From Comamonadaceae bacterium (GTDB taxonomy: Bacteria > Pseudomonadota > Gammaproteobacteria > Burkholderiales > Burkholderiaceae_C), in contig CANGMW010000085.1 in the NCBI GenBank assembly GCA_947454695.1, forward strand, positions 1 to 9,584: a DNA stretch of 9,584 nucleotides, read 5' to 3'. A program made the translations under genes and the position numbers. Shown here in pieces: positions 1 to 6,842 of the stretch (position 1 is the first letter of the stretch; each line of letters opens with the position of its first letter). The notes under the pieces are model-generated. The model was not told where the DNA came from. It searched no databases and saw only the letters and a program-made list of their open reading frames with translations.

Positions 1-3000
1 TGAGCGTGAGCGATTCGGTGGCCCATTTGCAAGCCAACCTGAGCAGCCTGCTCACTGCGGGCAGCAAGCTTCAAGCGATTGCCACCGGCGACAACCAGCC
101 GGCTGATCTGTCGCTGACGTTGGGCCAATACAGCAGCACCTTCACGGCCAAACTGAGTAATTTGCACGCCACGGTGAGTGGTTTGGCGGCTAATAACGTG
201 GCCGCCATCATCGCAGACGCGCATGTGAGCAGCGTGGCCGTGAGCGATAGCCTGAGCCATGTGAGCGCCAGCCTGGACGCGCTGCAAGCCCACGCTGACA
301 AAATTTCCGGCATCACGCTCACGGGCGCAGAACACACGCTGAGCCTCAGCGCGACTGATCTGGCCTCGCATGTCGACGCCCTCAGTCTGGTGAGCGGCTT
401 GCAGGTGTCTGTCTCGGACAGCTCGGTCAATTTGCTCAGCCACGACGATGCGCTGCAAGCGGCCTACCAGGCGGGCGTTCTCAGTGCGGTTCAGGTGAGT
501 GACAGCACGGGCAATCTGTTGGTACTGGGCGCGGCAGATGTGAGCGCGGTGCTCAGCCATGCCAGCGCCTGGGTGGATTTAGGCGTGACCCAACTCGGCA
601 TTGGGGCTGACCCCCTGGTACTGGATGTGAGCAAGGCCCAAACCATGGCGCTCAACGGCATGAGTTTCTCCCCGGACAGCACCGCAGCGAGCTTGGTGCT
701 CAACGTTGGCGATCTGGCGGCGCTGGATTTGACACAGCTGTCCAGTTTGCACAGCCTGGGCCTGAGCAGCATCAGCGTGCACGACAACGTGGCCAATATC
801 ACCGGGCAAGCCAGCTTGATTGAAGGCTTGCTCAGCCAGCTCGACTCGGTGTGCGTGGTGGACGACTCCACGCAAATCGTCAGTGCGCTGGACACGCTCA
901 ACACACTGGCGGCACTCGGCGACTTCAGCACCATTGAATTCACCGACAGCGACCCGGTGCTCACCCTCACCACTGAGCAGTACAACAGCGATCAATTGGC
1001 GCTGAGCCTGATCACACAAAGCTACAGCATGAACATTGTGGACACGCCCCCGACGCCACCGGTCGTAGCCGCAGAATTCACCCTGATTGATCCGACGGCG
1101 GTGTCTACAGACTTGGCGGCGCAGATTGAATCGGCGGTGATGGGCAGCAACACGGGTATCGTGCTCGACCCAAGCTCGCTCACCGTGGTGGCGGGCAATT
1201 CTTCGCTGGCGTTTTATGACGGCAGCCTGAGTGCGCTGGGCATGGGCAAAGGCTTGTTGATCACCACCGGCACCATGCCTGGCACCAGTAACACCGTGAG
1301 TTATTTTGGCCAGGACAACGGCATGACGGGTGACACCTCGCTGGACCAGGTCGTCAACACGGTATTTGCCACACAGTCGTATGACGCGAGCTCGTTGAGC
1401 TTTTCATTCACGGTGACCGATGCCAACATCAAAGGCGTGACCTTCAACATGGTGTTTGGCAGCGACGAATTCCCGGAATGGGTCGATGCGTTTGTGGACA
1501 TTGCAGTGGTTCTGGTCAACGGCGTGAACGTGGCGTATTTCAACCACGACCCCATGGCCCCTTTGAGCGTGATCGGCTCCAACCTGGCCAACAACTACTA
1601 CATCGACAACACCGGCAATCTGGACGCCAACGGCACGGCCATCCCCGGCACACCGTCTACCCTGCCGATTGAATACGATGGCGTGAGCCATCCTTTGACC
1701 ATCGTCGCACCCGTTCAGCAAGGTGTGAACACCATCAAAATTGCGATTGCCGATACCGGCGACCATATTTACGACAGCGGGTTGTTCATCTCCGCTTTGG
1801 CCCCCACCTCTTCGCCCGTGACGGGCATCGACCTGCCTCAGACAGGCACGCAGAGCGACGACACCCTGTCTGGCAACTCCAGTTCCGATTTACTGACGGG
1901 CCTGGGCGGCAATGACACCTTGCATGGCGCAGGCGGAGACGATGTGCTGCTTGGCGGGGCAGGCAATGACCAACTCTACGGCGACACGGGCAATGACTTT
2001 TTGGACGGCGGTACGGGCACCAACACCTTGCTAGGGGGTGAAGGCAATGACACCTTGTTGCACGCCTCGGGGTCGGACAGCCTGGACGGCGGCACCGGCT
2101 TAGACACCCTCAAGGTGGACCACAGCACGGCCACCACGGGTGAAGTGCTCACCTTGCTCGCCCCCGAACAAGTCACTCACTTGGCGGACGGCAGCACGGT
2201 GACCGGGGTTGAGGCGCTGGACTTTAGCGGCGGCTCAGGCAATGACGTCATCACAGGCAATGCAGGCGACGACGTGTTGCGTGGCGGTGAGGGCACGAAC
2301 GTGCTGTGCGGCGGGGGCGGCAATGACCAGCTCATGGGCGGCAGCGGGCAAGATACGGCGGTCTACAGCGGCAACTTCCTGGATTACCTGGTGACCAAAA
2401 TCGGCGACGCCACCTACAGCGTGCAGGACCTGCGCACAGGCTCAACCGATGGCACCGACACCTTGACGGGCATCGACCACCTGCAGTTTGCCAATAGCAC
2501 CCACAGCATCAGCGAGTGGAATGCACAAGGCAGCACGATCAACGGCACCAATAACGATGATCTGATCAACAGCAGCACATGCCTGACATTGTCGAATTCA
2601 GGGGACATCCTCAACGGCTTGGGCGGCGACGACATCATCCGCGCAGGCGACGGCTCTGACCACATCGATGGGGGCAGCGGCAATGACAAACTCTTTGGCG
2701 GCAACGGCGACGATGTGCTCATCGGCGGCTTGGGCAAAGATGAACTCACCGGCGGCTTAGGTGCAGATACCTTTATGTTCAGCAACCTGTCCGACTCTTT
2801 GGTCAGCACCTTGCTTAACCCCGATCGCACGGATGACATTTTGGACTTCAACTCGTCTCAAAACGACAAGATTGATTTGACCTGGCTGGAGCAAAGCCTG
2901 GGCTTTGGTAGCAGCCAAACGATGACACTGGTCAGCAGCTTGTCCAACCAGGCAGGTCAAATGGTTCAGACCAAACACGGTGACGGCTTTTTATTGCAAA

Positions 3001-3086
3001 TTGACTGCAACGGTGACGGTGCTGCCGAATTTGCAATCCAAGTCGACAGCTTGGTCAAACTGGTTCAGGCCAACTTCATCGTCTGA
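1..3086 (+). CDS. Large RTX-type secreted protein with choice-of-anchor L domain, 5' partial
   Basis: This is the C-terminal 1,027 or so residues of a larger protein: the frame is open to the window edge, and the first in-frame start (GTG at 6) lies inside a repeat and has no room for a ribosome site. Numbering residues from that GTG, residues 1-346 are degenerate VSDS-type repeats. Residues about 360-600 form a choice-of-anchor L domain, recognised by FGSDEFPEWVDAF (484-496) and IADTGDHIYDSGLF (581-594). Residues 617-703, 741-785 and 866-920 are GGxGxDxL-type calcium-binding nonapeptide repeats. Residues 785-830 are the YSGNFLDY...GTDTLTGIDHLQF spacer often seen in such proteins. The end (GADTFMF, DDILDF, DCNGDGAAEF) resembles the serralysin/M10-type C-terminus of type I secretion substrates. 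The inferred role is a secreted, Ca2+-folded adhesin or surface/matrix protein. No catalytic domain is visible, and no secretion genes are in the window. Its stop is 19 bases from the convergent ahpF end, and no terminator is seen there. Confidence 0.88.
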   Translation, partial: SVSDSVAHLQANLSSLLTAGSKLQAIATGDNQPADLSLTLGQYSSTFTAKLSNLHATVSGLAANNVAAIIADAHVSSVAVSDSLSHVSASLDALQAHADKISGITLTGAEHTLSLSATDLASHVDALSLVSGLQVSVSDSSVNLLSHDDALQAAYQAGVLSAVQVSDSTGNLLVLGAADVSAVLSHASAWVDLGVTQLGIGADPLVLDVSKAQTMALNGMSFSPDSTAASLVLNVGDLAALDLTQLSSLHSLGLSSISVHDNVANITGQASLIEGLLSQLDSVCVVDDSTQIVSALDTLNTLAALGDFSTIEFTDSDPVLTLTTEQYNSDQLALSLITQSYSMNIVDTPPTPPVVAAEFTLIDPTAVSTDLAAQIESAVMGSNTGIVLDPSSLTVVAGNSSLAFYDGSLSALGMGKGLLITTGTMPGTSNTVSYFGQDNGMTGDTSLDQVVNTVFATQSYDASSLSFSFTVTDANIKGVTFNMVFGSDEFPEWVDAFVDIAVVLVNGVNVAYFNHDPMAPLSVIGSNLANNYYIDNTGNLDANGTAIPGTPSTLPIEYDGVSHPLTIVAPVQQGVNTIKIAIADTGDHIYDSGLFISALAPTSSPVTGIDLPQTGTQSDDTLSGNSSSDLLTGLGGNDTLHGAGGDDVLLGGAGNDQLYGDTGNDFLDGGTGTNTLLGGEGNDTLLHASGSDSLDGGTGLDTLKVDHSTATTGEVLTLLAPEQVTHLADGSTVTGVEALDFSGGSGNDVITGNAGDDVLRGGEGTNVLCGGGGNDQLMGGSGQDTAVYSGNFLDYLVTKIGDATYSVQDLRTGSTDGTDTLTGIDHLQFANSTHSISEWNAQGSTINGTNNDDLINSSTCLTLSNSGDILNGLGGDDIIRAGDGSDHIDGGSGNDKLFGGNGDDVLIGGLGKDELTGGLGADTFMFSNLSDSLVSTLLNPDRTDDILDFNSSQNDKIDLTWLEQSLGFGSSQTMTLVSSLSNQAGQMVQTKHGDGFLLQIDCNGDGAAEFAIQVDSLVKLVQANFIV
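6..1043 (+). repeat. Tandem VSDS-type protein repeats in the N-terminal part of the RTX protein
   Basis: These are degenerate repeats seen at the protein level. Each begins with V-S-D-S or a variant (residues 1, 79, 136, 164, 258 as VHDN, 285 as VDDS). A helix-like stretch rich in Leu and Ala follows (pattern IxxxLdxL), then a strand-like I-x-L/F-T segment, then a stretch such as LTLTTEQY. The last unit, residues 285-346, is the cleanest. Spacing varies from about 28 to 94 residues, so some units are partial or too degenerate to see. Similar stacks occur in large RTX-like proteins of proteobacteria and probably form a repetitive extension or solenoid. The array very likely continues upstream of the window. 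Confidence 0.6.
1854..2765 (+). repeat. Three blocks of RTX calcium-binding nonapeptide repeats
   Basis: Glycine/aspartate nonapeptides of the form GGxGNDxLx occur at residues 617-703, 741-785 and 866-920 of the RTX protein, for example GGNDTLHGAGGDDVLLGGAG in the first block. In this family such repeats bind Ca2+ and fold into a parallel beta-roll after secretion. Two non-repeat spacers separate the blocks (about 704-740 and 786-865). The second matches the common spacer ending in GTDTLTGIDHLQF. Confidence 0.88.
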
Positions 3087-3105
3087 AGCGGCCTTACTCC
3101 TAAAC

Positions 3106-4701
3106 CTACACCGACACAGACGCCACCACCGGCTGGGCCGGCACCACGGGCAGGCGCATGAGGTGGTCAAACGCGCTCAGGGCCGCCTTGGCGCCGTCGC
3201 CGGTCGCGATGATGATTTGCTTGAAAGGCACGGTCGTTGCATCCCCCGCCGCAAACACGCCCGGCAGATTGGTGGCACCGCGGGCGTCCACCACGATTTC
3301 GCCGTGACGGCTCAACTCGAGCGTGCCTTGCAACCACTCGGTGTTGGGCACCAGGCCGATCTGCACGAACACGCCTTCGAGTTCAATCAAGTGCGATGCG
3401 CTGCTGGTGCGATCGGTGTAACGCAAGCCGTTGACCTTTTGGCCGTCGCCGGTGATCTCGGTCGTCTGGGCGTTGGTGTGGATCGTGACATTGGGCAAGC
3501 TCTTGAGCTTGTTCACCAAGACCGCATCGGCACGCAAGGCCTCACCGAACTCCAACAAGGTGACCTGCGCCACCAGGCCGGCCAGATCAATCGCGGCTTC
3601 CACGCCGGAGTTACCGCCGCCAATCACGGCCACCCGCTTGCCTTTGAACAAGGGGCCGTCGCAGTGCGGGCAATAAGCCACGCCTTTGTTTTTGTACTGC
3701 TCTTCGCCCGGCACATTCACATTGCGCCAGCGCGCCCCGGTGGAGAGGATGACGCTGCGTGCCTGCAACACCGCGCCCGAGCTCATTTGCACACCGATCA
3801 AGCCGCCGGGCTCACTGGCCGGGATGAGTTTGTCGGCACGCTGCAAATTCATGATGTCCACGTCGTAGGACTTCACATGCGCTTGCATGGCCGCCACGAG
3901 CTTGGGGCCATCCGTCTGCGTGACGGAAATAAAGTTTTCAATACCCAGCGTGTCATTGACCTGACCGCCAAAACGCTCGGCAGCCACACCGGTGCGGATG
4001 CCTTTGCGTGCGGCGTACACCGCAGCGGCTGCGCCGGCCGGGCCACCGCCGACGATGAGCATGTCGTAAGGGGCTTTGGCAGAGAGTGTGGCGGCGTCAC
4101 GCGCGGCAGCGCCGGTGTCGATCTTGGCCAGAATTTCTTCCACGCCCATGCGGCCCGAGCCAAAGTTTTCACCGTTGAGGAAAATGCTGGGCACGGCCAT
4201 GATCTGGCGCGCATTGACTTCGTCCTGGTACAGCGCACCATCAATCGTCACCACACGCACCTTGGGATTGAGCACCGCCATCAGATTGAGGGCCTGCACC
4301 ACCTCCGGGCAGTTGTGGCAGCTCAAGGACATGTAGACCTCGAAGTTGAACTCCCCGTCCAGGCCGCGAATTTGCTCAATCACCGCCGGCTCCACCTTGG
4401 GCGGATGACCGCCCACCCACAGAAGCGCCAACACCAGTGAGGTGAACTCATGGCCCATCGGAATCGCCGCAAAACGAACACCCATGTTGTAGCCAATCCG
4501 GTTCAGACTGAACGACGGCTTGCGCGCGTCCTCACCATCGGTACGCAGCGTGATCTTGTCCGACTGCGCGACCACGTCTTGCAGCAGACCCGCCATCTCG
4601 CGTGAACTGTCGCTGTCGTTCAAGGATGCGACGATTTCAAACGGCTGGGTGACGCGTTCAAGGTAGGCTTTGAGCTGAGTTTTAAGGGTGTCGTCCAACA
4701 T
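3106..4701 (-). CDS. ahpF: Alkyl hydroperoxide reductase subunit F (NADH:peroxiredoxin reductase)
   Basis: AhpF is a cytoplasmic FAD flavoprotein that passes electrons from NADH to AhpC so that AhpC can reduce H2O2 and organic hydroperoxides. The 531-residue product is close to the usual 521 or so. The N-terminal double thioredoxin-fold region (1-200) has its redox pair C128-H-N-C131. The FAD-binding motif GGGPAG is at 218-223, the reductase redox centre C344-P-H-C347 lies in VAYCPHCDGPLF, the NADH-binding motif GGGNSG is at 361-366, and the second FAD motif GVFAAGDATTVPF is at 481-493. All expected cysteines are present. The start MLDDTLKTQLKAYLE aligns with the known AhpF N-terminus. The ribosome site in front of it is weak. 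The protein ends with an extra tail of roughly ten residues (PVVPAQPVVASVSV). It lies 93 bases downstream of ahpC on the same strand, so co-transcription is likely. Confidence 0.97.
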   Translation of the reverse strand: MLDDTLKTQLKAYLERVTQPFEIVASLNDSDSSREMAGLLQDVVAQSDKITLRTDGEDARKPSFSLNRIGYNMGVRFAAIPMGHEFTSLVLALLWVGGHPPKVEPAVIEQIRGLDGEFNFEVYMSLSCHNCPEVVQALNLMAVLNPKVRVVTIDGALYQDEVNARQIMAVPSIFLNGENFGSGRMGVEEILAKIDTGAAARDAATLSAKAPYDMLIVGGGPAGAAAAVYAARKGIRTGVAAERFGGQVNDTLGIENFISVTQTDGPKLVAAMQAHVKSYDVDIMNLQRADKLIPASEPGGLIGVQMSSGAVLQARSVILSTGARWRNVNVPGEEQYKNKGVAYCPHCDGPLFKGKRVAVIGGGNSGVEAAIDLAGLVAQVTLLEFGEALRADAVLVNKLKSLPNVTIHTNAQTTEITGDGQKVNGLRYTDRTSSASHLIELEGVFVQIGLVPNTEWLQGTLELSRHGEIVVDARGATNLPGVFAAGDATTVPFKQIIIATGDGAKAALSAFDHLMRLPVVPAQPVVASVSV

Positions 4702-4761
4702 GGTGTGCTTTCTGGGGTATCTGAGGAGAGAGGCGAAAAGCCAGGCGCTTGTTCGCGGGTG

Positions 4762-4787
4762 GCAGACCAGCCCGAAGGCTGGCCTGC
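4762..4787 (-). other. Stem-loop in the ahpC-ahpF intergenic region
   Basis: CCAGCC (4767-4772) pairs with GGCTGG (4777-4782) around a CGAA loop. After one mismatch the stem extends by four more pairs (4762-4765 with 4784-4787). It starts 8 bases after the ahpC stop. No T-run follows on the transcribed strand, so it is not a canonical intrinsic terminator. A processing, mRNA-stabilising or partial-termination element that keeps AhpC above AhpF is plausible but inferred. Confidence 0.5.
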
Positions 4788-4794
4788 AAGGGGC

Positions 4795-5358
4795 TTAGAT
4801 CTTGCCCACGAGGTCCAAAGACGGCGTCAAGGTTTTTTCGCCTTCTTTCCACTTGGCGGGGCACACTTCACCGGGGTGGCTGGCCACGTACTGAGCAGCC
4901 TTGACCTTGCGCAGCAGTTCCTTGGCGTCGCGGCCGATGCCGTTGTCATGGATTTCGCACAGCTTGATCTCGCCTTGCGGGTTGATCACGAAGGTGCCGC
5001 GCAGCGCCATGCCTTCTTCTTCGATCATCACCTCGAAGTTGCGGGTGATCGTGCCGGTGGGGTCGCCGATCAGCGGGTAGTTCACTTTCTTGATGGCTTC
5101 GGACGTGTCGTGCCAGGCTTTGTGGGCGAAGTGGCTGTCGGTGGACACGCCATAGACTTCAACGCCCATTTTCTTGAACTCGGCATAGTTGTCGGCCAGG
5201 TCTTCGAGTTCGGTCGGGCAGACAAAGGTGAAGTCAGCCGGGTAGAACATGACCACGGACCATTTGCCTTTGAGGTCTTCGCTGGTCACAGGCACAAATT
5301 TGCCGGCATGGTAGGCGGTGGCTTTGAACGGCTTGACTTGGGTATTGATAAGAGACAT
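4795..5358 (-). CDS. ahpC: Alkyl hydroperoxide reductase subunit C (2-Cys peroxiredoxin)
   Basis: AhpC is the peroxidase of the cytoplasmic AhpCF system and reduces H2O2, peroxynitrite and organic peroxides. The product has 187 residues, equal to the E. coli protein. The peroxidatic cysteine is C47 in FTFVCPTE, the resolving cysteine is C166 in HPGEVCPAKW, and the conserved active-site arginine is in LRGTF. The N-terminus MSLINTQVKPF and the C-terminus TPSLDLVGKI match the AhpC1/typical 2-Cys class. I chose the ATG at 5358 over the TTG two codons upstream because AGGAG sits six bases in front of it and the N-terminus then aligns with known AhpC. It is the first gene of the ahpC-ahpF pair and is preceded by an AT-rich promoter region. 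Confidence 0.97.
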   Translation of the reverse strand: MSLINTQVKPFKATAYHAGKFVPVTSEDLKGKWSVVMFYPADFTFVCPTELEDLADNYAEFKKMGVEVYGVSTDSHFAHKAWHDTSEAIKKVNYPLIGDPTGTITRNFEVMIEEEGMALRGTFVINPQGEIKLCEIHDNGIGRDAKELLRKVKAAQYVASHPGEVCPAKWKEGEKTLTPSLDLVGKI

Positions 5359-5364
5359 GGACAA

Positions 5365-5369
5365 CTCCT
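5365..5369 (-). promoter_or_regulatory. Ribosome binding site of ahpC
   Basis: AGGAG on the minus strand, with six bases between it and the ATG at 5358. It decides the start in favour of the ATG; the TTG at 5364 would directly abut it. Confidence 0.75.
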
Positions 5370-5407
5370 GAAGTGGTTAAACAAAACACCGGTTGTTTTT
5401 GAACCGA

Positions 5408-5495
5408 TGGGGGAAGTATAGATAGGTACTATTGATTTGTATATTTTGATTTGCTTATCCTATTGATTAGTTAAAGCTATCGCCAGCCGTGTCAA
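5408..5495 (-). promoter_or_regulatory. ahpC promoter region with candidate OxyR elements
   Basis: This AT-rich stretch contrasts with the GC-rich genes around it. Reading the minus strand, one promoter candidate is TATACA (5443-5438), 17 bases, TATACT (5420-5415). A second is a perfect TTGACA (5495-5490), 18 bases, ACTAAT (5471-5466). ATAG and CTAT elements are dense: ATAG-N7-CTAT is exact at 5418-5432, and ATAG-N7-TAAT-N7-ATAA runs from 5480 just upstream of the first -35. OxyR recognises four ATAG/CTAT-like elements spaced 11 bases apart and commonly controls ahpCF. Neither site is a full four-element match, so the regulator and the promoter in use are inferred. Confidence 0.45.
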
Positions 5496-5516
5496 TCAAA
5501 CACTCAAAGAAGTCTG

Positions 5517-6818
5517 CTAATCCGCCAGCAGGGGCGGCAAGGCGCTGGCCAGCACTTTGTCGATGCGTCGCCCGTCCAAGTCCAGCACCTCAAAGCGCCA
5601 GCCTACGCACTCGATGCGTTCACCGACTTGCGGCAAGTGCCCACTCACCGCCAACAACAAGCCCGCCAGGGTGTTGTAGCGCCCGCGATCTTCGTCAGGC
5701 AGTTCCCGGATACCCAGTCGCACCTTGAGCTCGCTGCTGGGCATGAGCCCGTCCAGCAGCCAGGAGCCGTCCTCGCGCGGGGTGGCCCAGGCATCGGCAT
5801 GGGTGACGGGCTGCAGCTCGCCGGTGATGGCTTCGAGCAAATCACCCGGGGTGACCATGCCCTGCACCACCCCGTACTCGTCCACCACAAACACCATGCG
5901 CACCGACTGGGCGCGGAATTGCTCCAGCAACTCCATGCCGGAAAGAGTTTCCGGCACAAACACCGGGCTGATGACCTGCGACTCGATGCTGTCATCCGAC
6001 GCACCCAGGGCCAGCAGTTTGCCGATGTTGATGATGCCCACCACATCGTCAAGTGAGCCCCGGCACACCGGGTACCAGGAGTGCGACTCGTCTGGGCCAG
6101 TTTGTGCCACCTGGGCCAGGCATTGCGCCGGCGTGGCCGACGCGCTCAGCCACTGAATGTCAGCCCGGGGCACCATCAGCGAGGCCAGCAAGCGCTCGTC
6201 CAGGTTGAACACGTTTTGCACCATCTGGTGCTCCTGCTCTTCGATCAGGCCGGCGTCTACGCCCTCTTCCAGACTGGCCGAAATTTCTTCTTCGGTCATG
6301 ACGTGCGAACCGCGGGTGTCGATGCGCAGCAGGTGCAACATGCCCTGTGTCGTGGCGGCCAACAATTTGACAAAGGGCTTGGCCGCGGTGGCCAGCCAGA
6401 GCATGGGGCGTGCCACCCAGCGCGCGACCCGCTCCGGGTAAAGCTGGCCGATGCGCTTGGGCACCAACTCGCCAAAGATGATGGTGGTGAAGGTGATGGC
6501 CGTGACCACCAGCGCAGTGGCCGTGATGGCCGAGGCGTTCTGGCTCACGCCCCAGCCCTGCAGCCAGATGGCCACGCCTTCGCTGAAGGCCGCTTCGCCC
6601 ACGATGCCGTTGAGCACGCCAATGGAGGTGATGCCCACCTGCACGGTCGAGAGAAATTGGTTGGGGTTGTCCAGCAGGGTCAAGGCCGCTTGCGCGCCGC
6701 CATCACCCGCCTCGGCCATCGCCGACAAACGCGCTTTGCGGCTGGCCGCCAGGGCCAACTCGGACATGGCAAACACGCCGTTGAGCAGCGTCAGAAAAAC
6801 AATGAGCAGAAATTCCAT
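5517..6818 (-). CDS. CNNM/HlyC/CorC-family membrane protein (DUF21, CBS pair, CorC_HlyC domain)
   Basis: A 433-residue inner-membrane protein of the family often annotated 'hemolysin' or 'CorC/YtfL-like'. Residues 1-190 are a DUF21 membrane domain with a hydrophobic N-terminal helix (MEFLLIVFLTLLNGVFAMSE), further hydrophobic segments near 60-75, 95-116 and 135-155, and the family motif FGELVPKRIGQLYPE (115-129). Two CBS domains follow, about 205-272 (beginning LLASLMVPRADIQWL) and 280-338 (containing VVDEYGVVQGMVTPGDLLEA), then a CorC_HlyC domain at about 345-425. Family members bind adenine nucleotides through CBS and are linked to Mg2+/Co2+ efflux or homeostasis. True haemolytic activity is doubtful. 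The frame stays open 25 codons further upstream, but those residues are not family-like and the methionine at 6818 gives the usual N-terminus. The gene is divergent from apaH with only 24 bases between starts. Confidence 0.9.
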   Translation of the reverse strand: MEFLLIVFLTLLNGVFAMSELALAASRKARLSAMAEAGDGGAQAALTLLDNPNQFLSTVQVGITSIGVLNGIVGEAAFSEGVAIWLQGWGVSQNASAITATALVVTAITFTTIIFGELVPKRIGQLYPERVARWVARPMLWLATAAKPFVKLLAATTQGMLHLLRIDTRGSHVMTEEEISASLEEGVDAGLIEEQEHQMVQNVFNLDERLLASLMVPRADIQWLSASATPAQCLAQVAQTGPDESHSWYPVCRGSLDDVVGIINIGKLLALGASDDSIESQVISPVFVPETLSGMELLEQFRAQSVRMVFVVDEYGVVQGMVTPGDLLEAITGELQPVTHADAWATPREDGSWLLDGLMPSSELKVRLGIRELPDEDRGRYNTLAGLLLAVSGHLPQVGERIECVGWRFEVLDLDGRRIDKVLASALPPLLAD

Positions 6819-6842
6819 GAATCCCAAGCGACAATGAACACC
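6819..6842. other. 24-base divergent gap between the CNNM gene and apaH
   Basis: Only 24 bases separate the ATG of the minus-strand CNNM gene (6818) from the apaH ATG (6843), or 15 bases if apaH starts at its alternative ATG at 6834. No strong ribosome site is seen for either gene. A full promoter cannot fit, so each gene's -35/-10 elements must lie inside the other's coding sequence, or one or both mRNAs have very short or no leaders. Confidence 0.6.

Noticed and set aside
1854..2765. Possible CRISPR-like or tandem DNA repeat because of recurring GGCGGC...AATGAC patterns
   Set aside because: The recurrence is explained by RTX protein repeats (GGxGND codons) inside an open frame. Unit DNA is not conserved and no unique spacers are present.
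2980..4440. 486-codon open frame on the plus strand, opposite ahpF
   Set aside because: It overlaps ahpF, whose motifs are complete, and the tail of the RTX gene. Its His/Arg-rich translation is typical of an antisense shadow in GC-rich DNA.
4705..5421. 238-codon open frame on the plus strand, opposite ahpC
   Set aside because: It is antisense to ahpC and its promoter region, and its composition is that of a shadow frame.
6081..6842. Long N-terminal extension of the apaH frame
   Set aside because: The frame is open upstream of apaH but lies antisense to the well-supported CNNM gene. ApaH homologues begin at the MALYLIGD equivalent.
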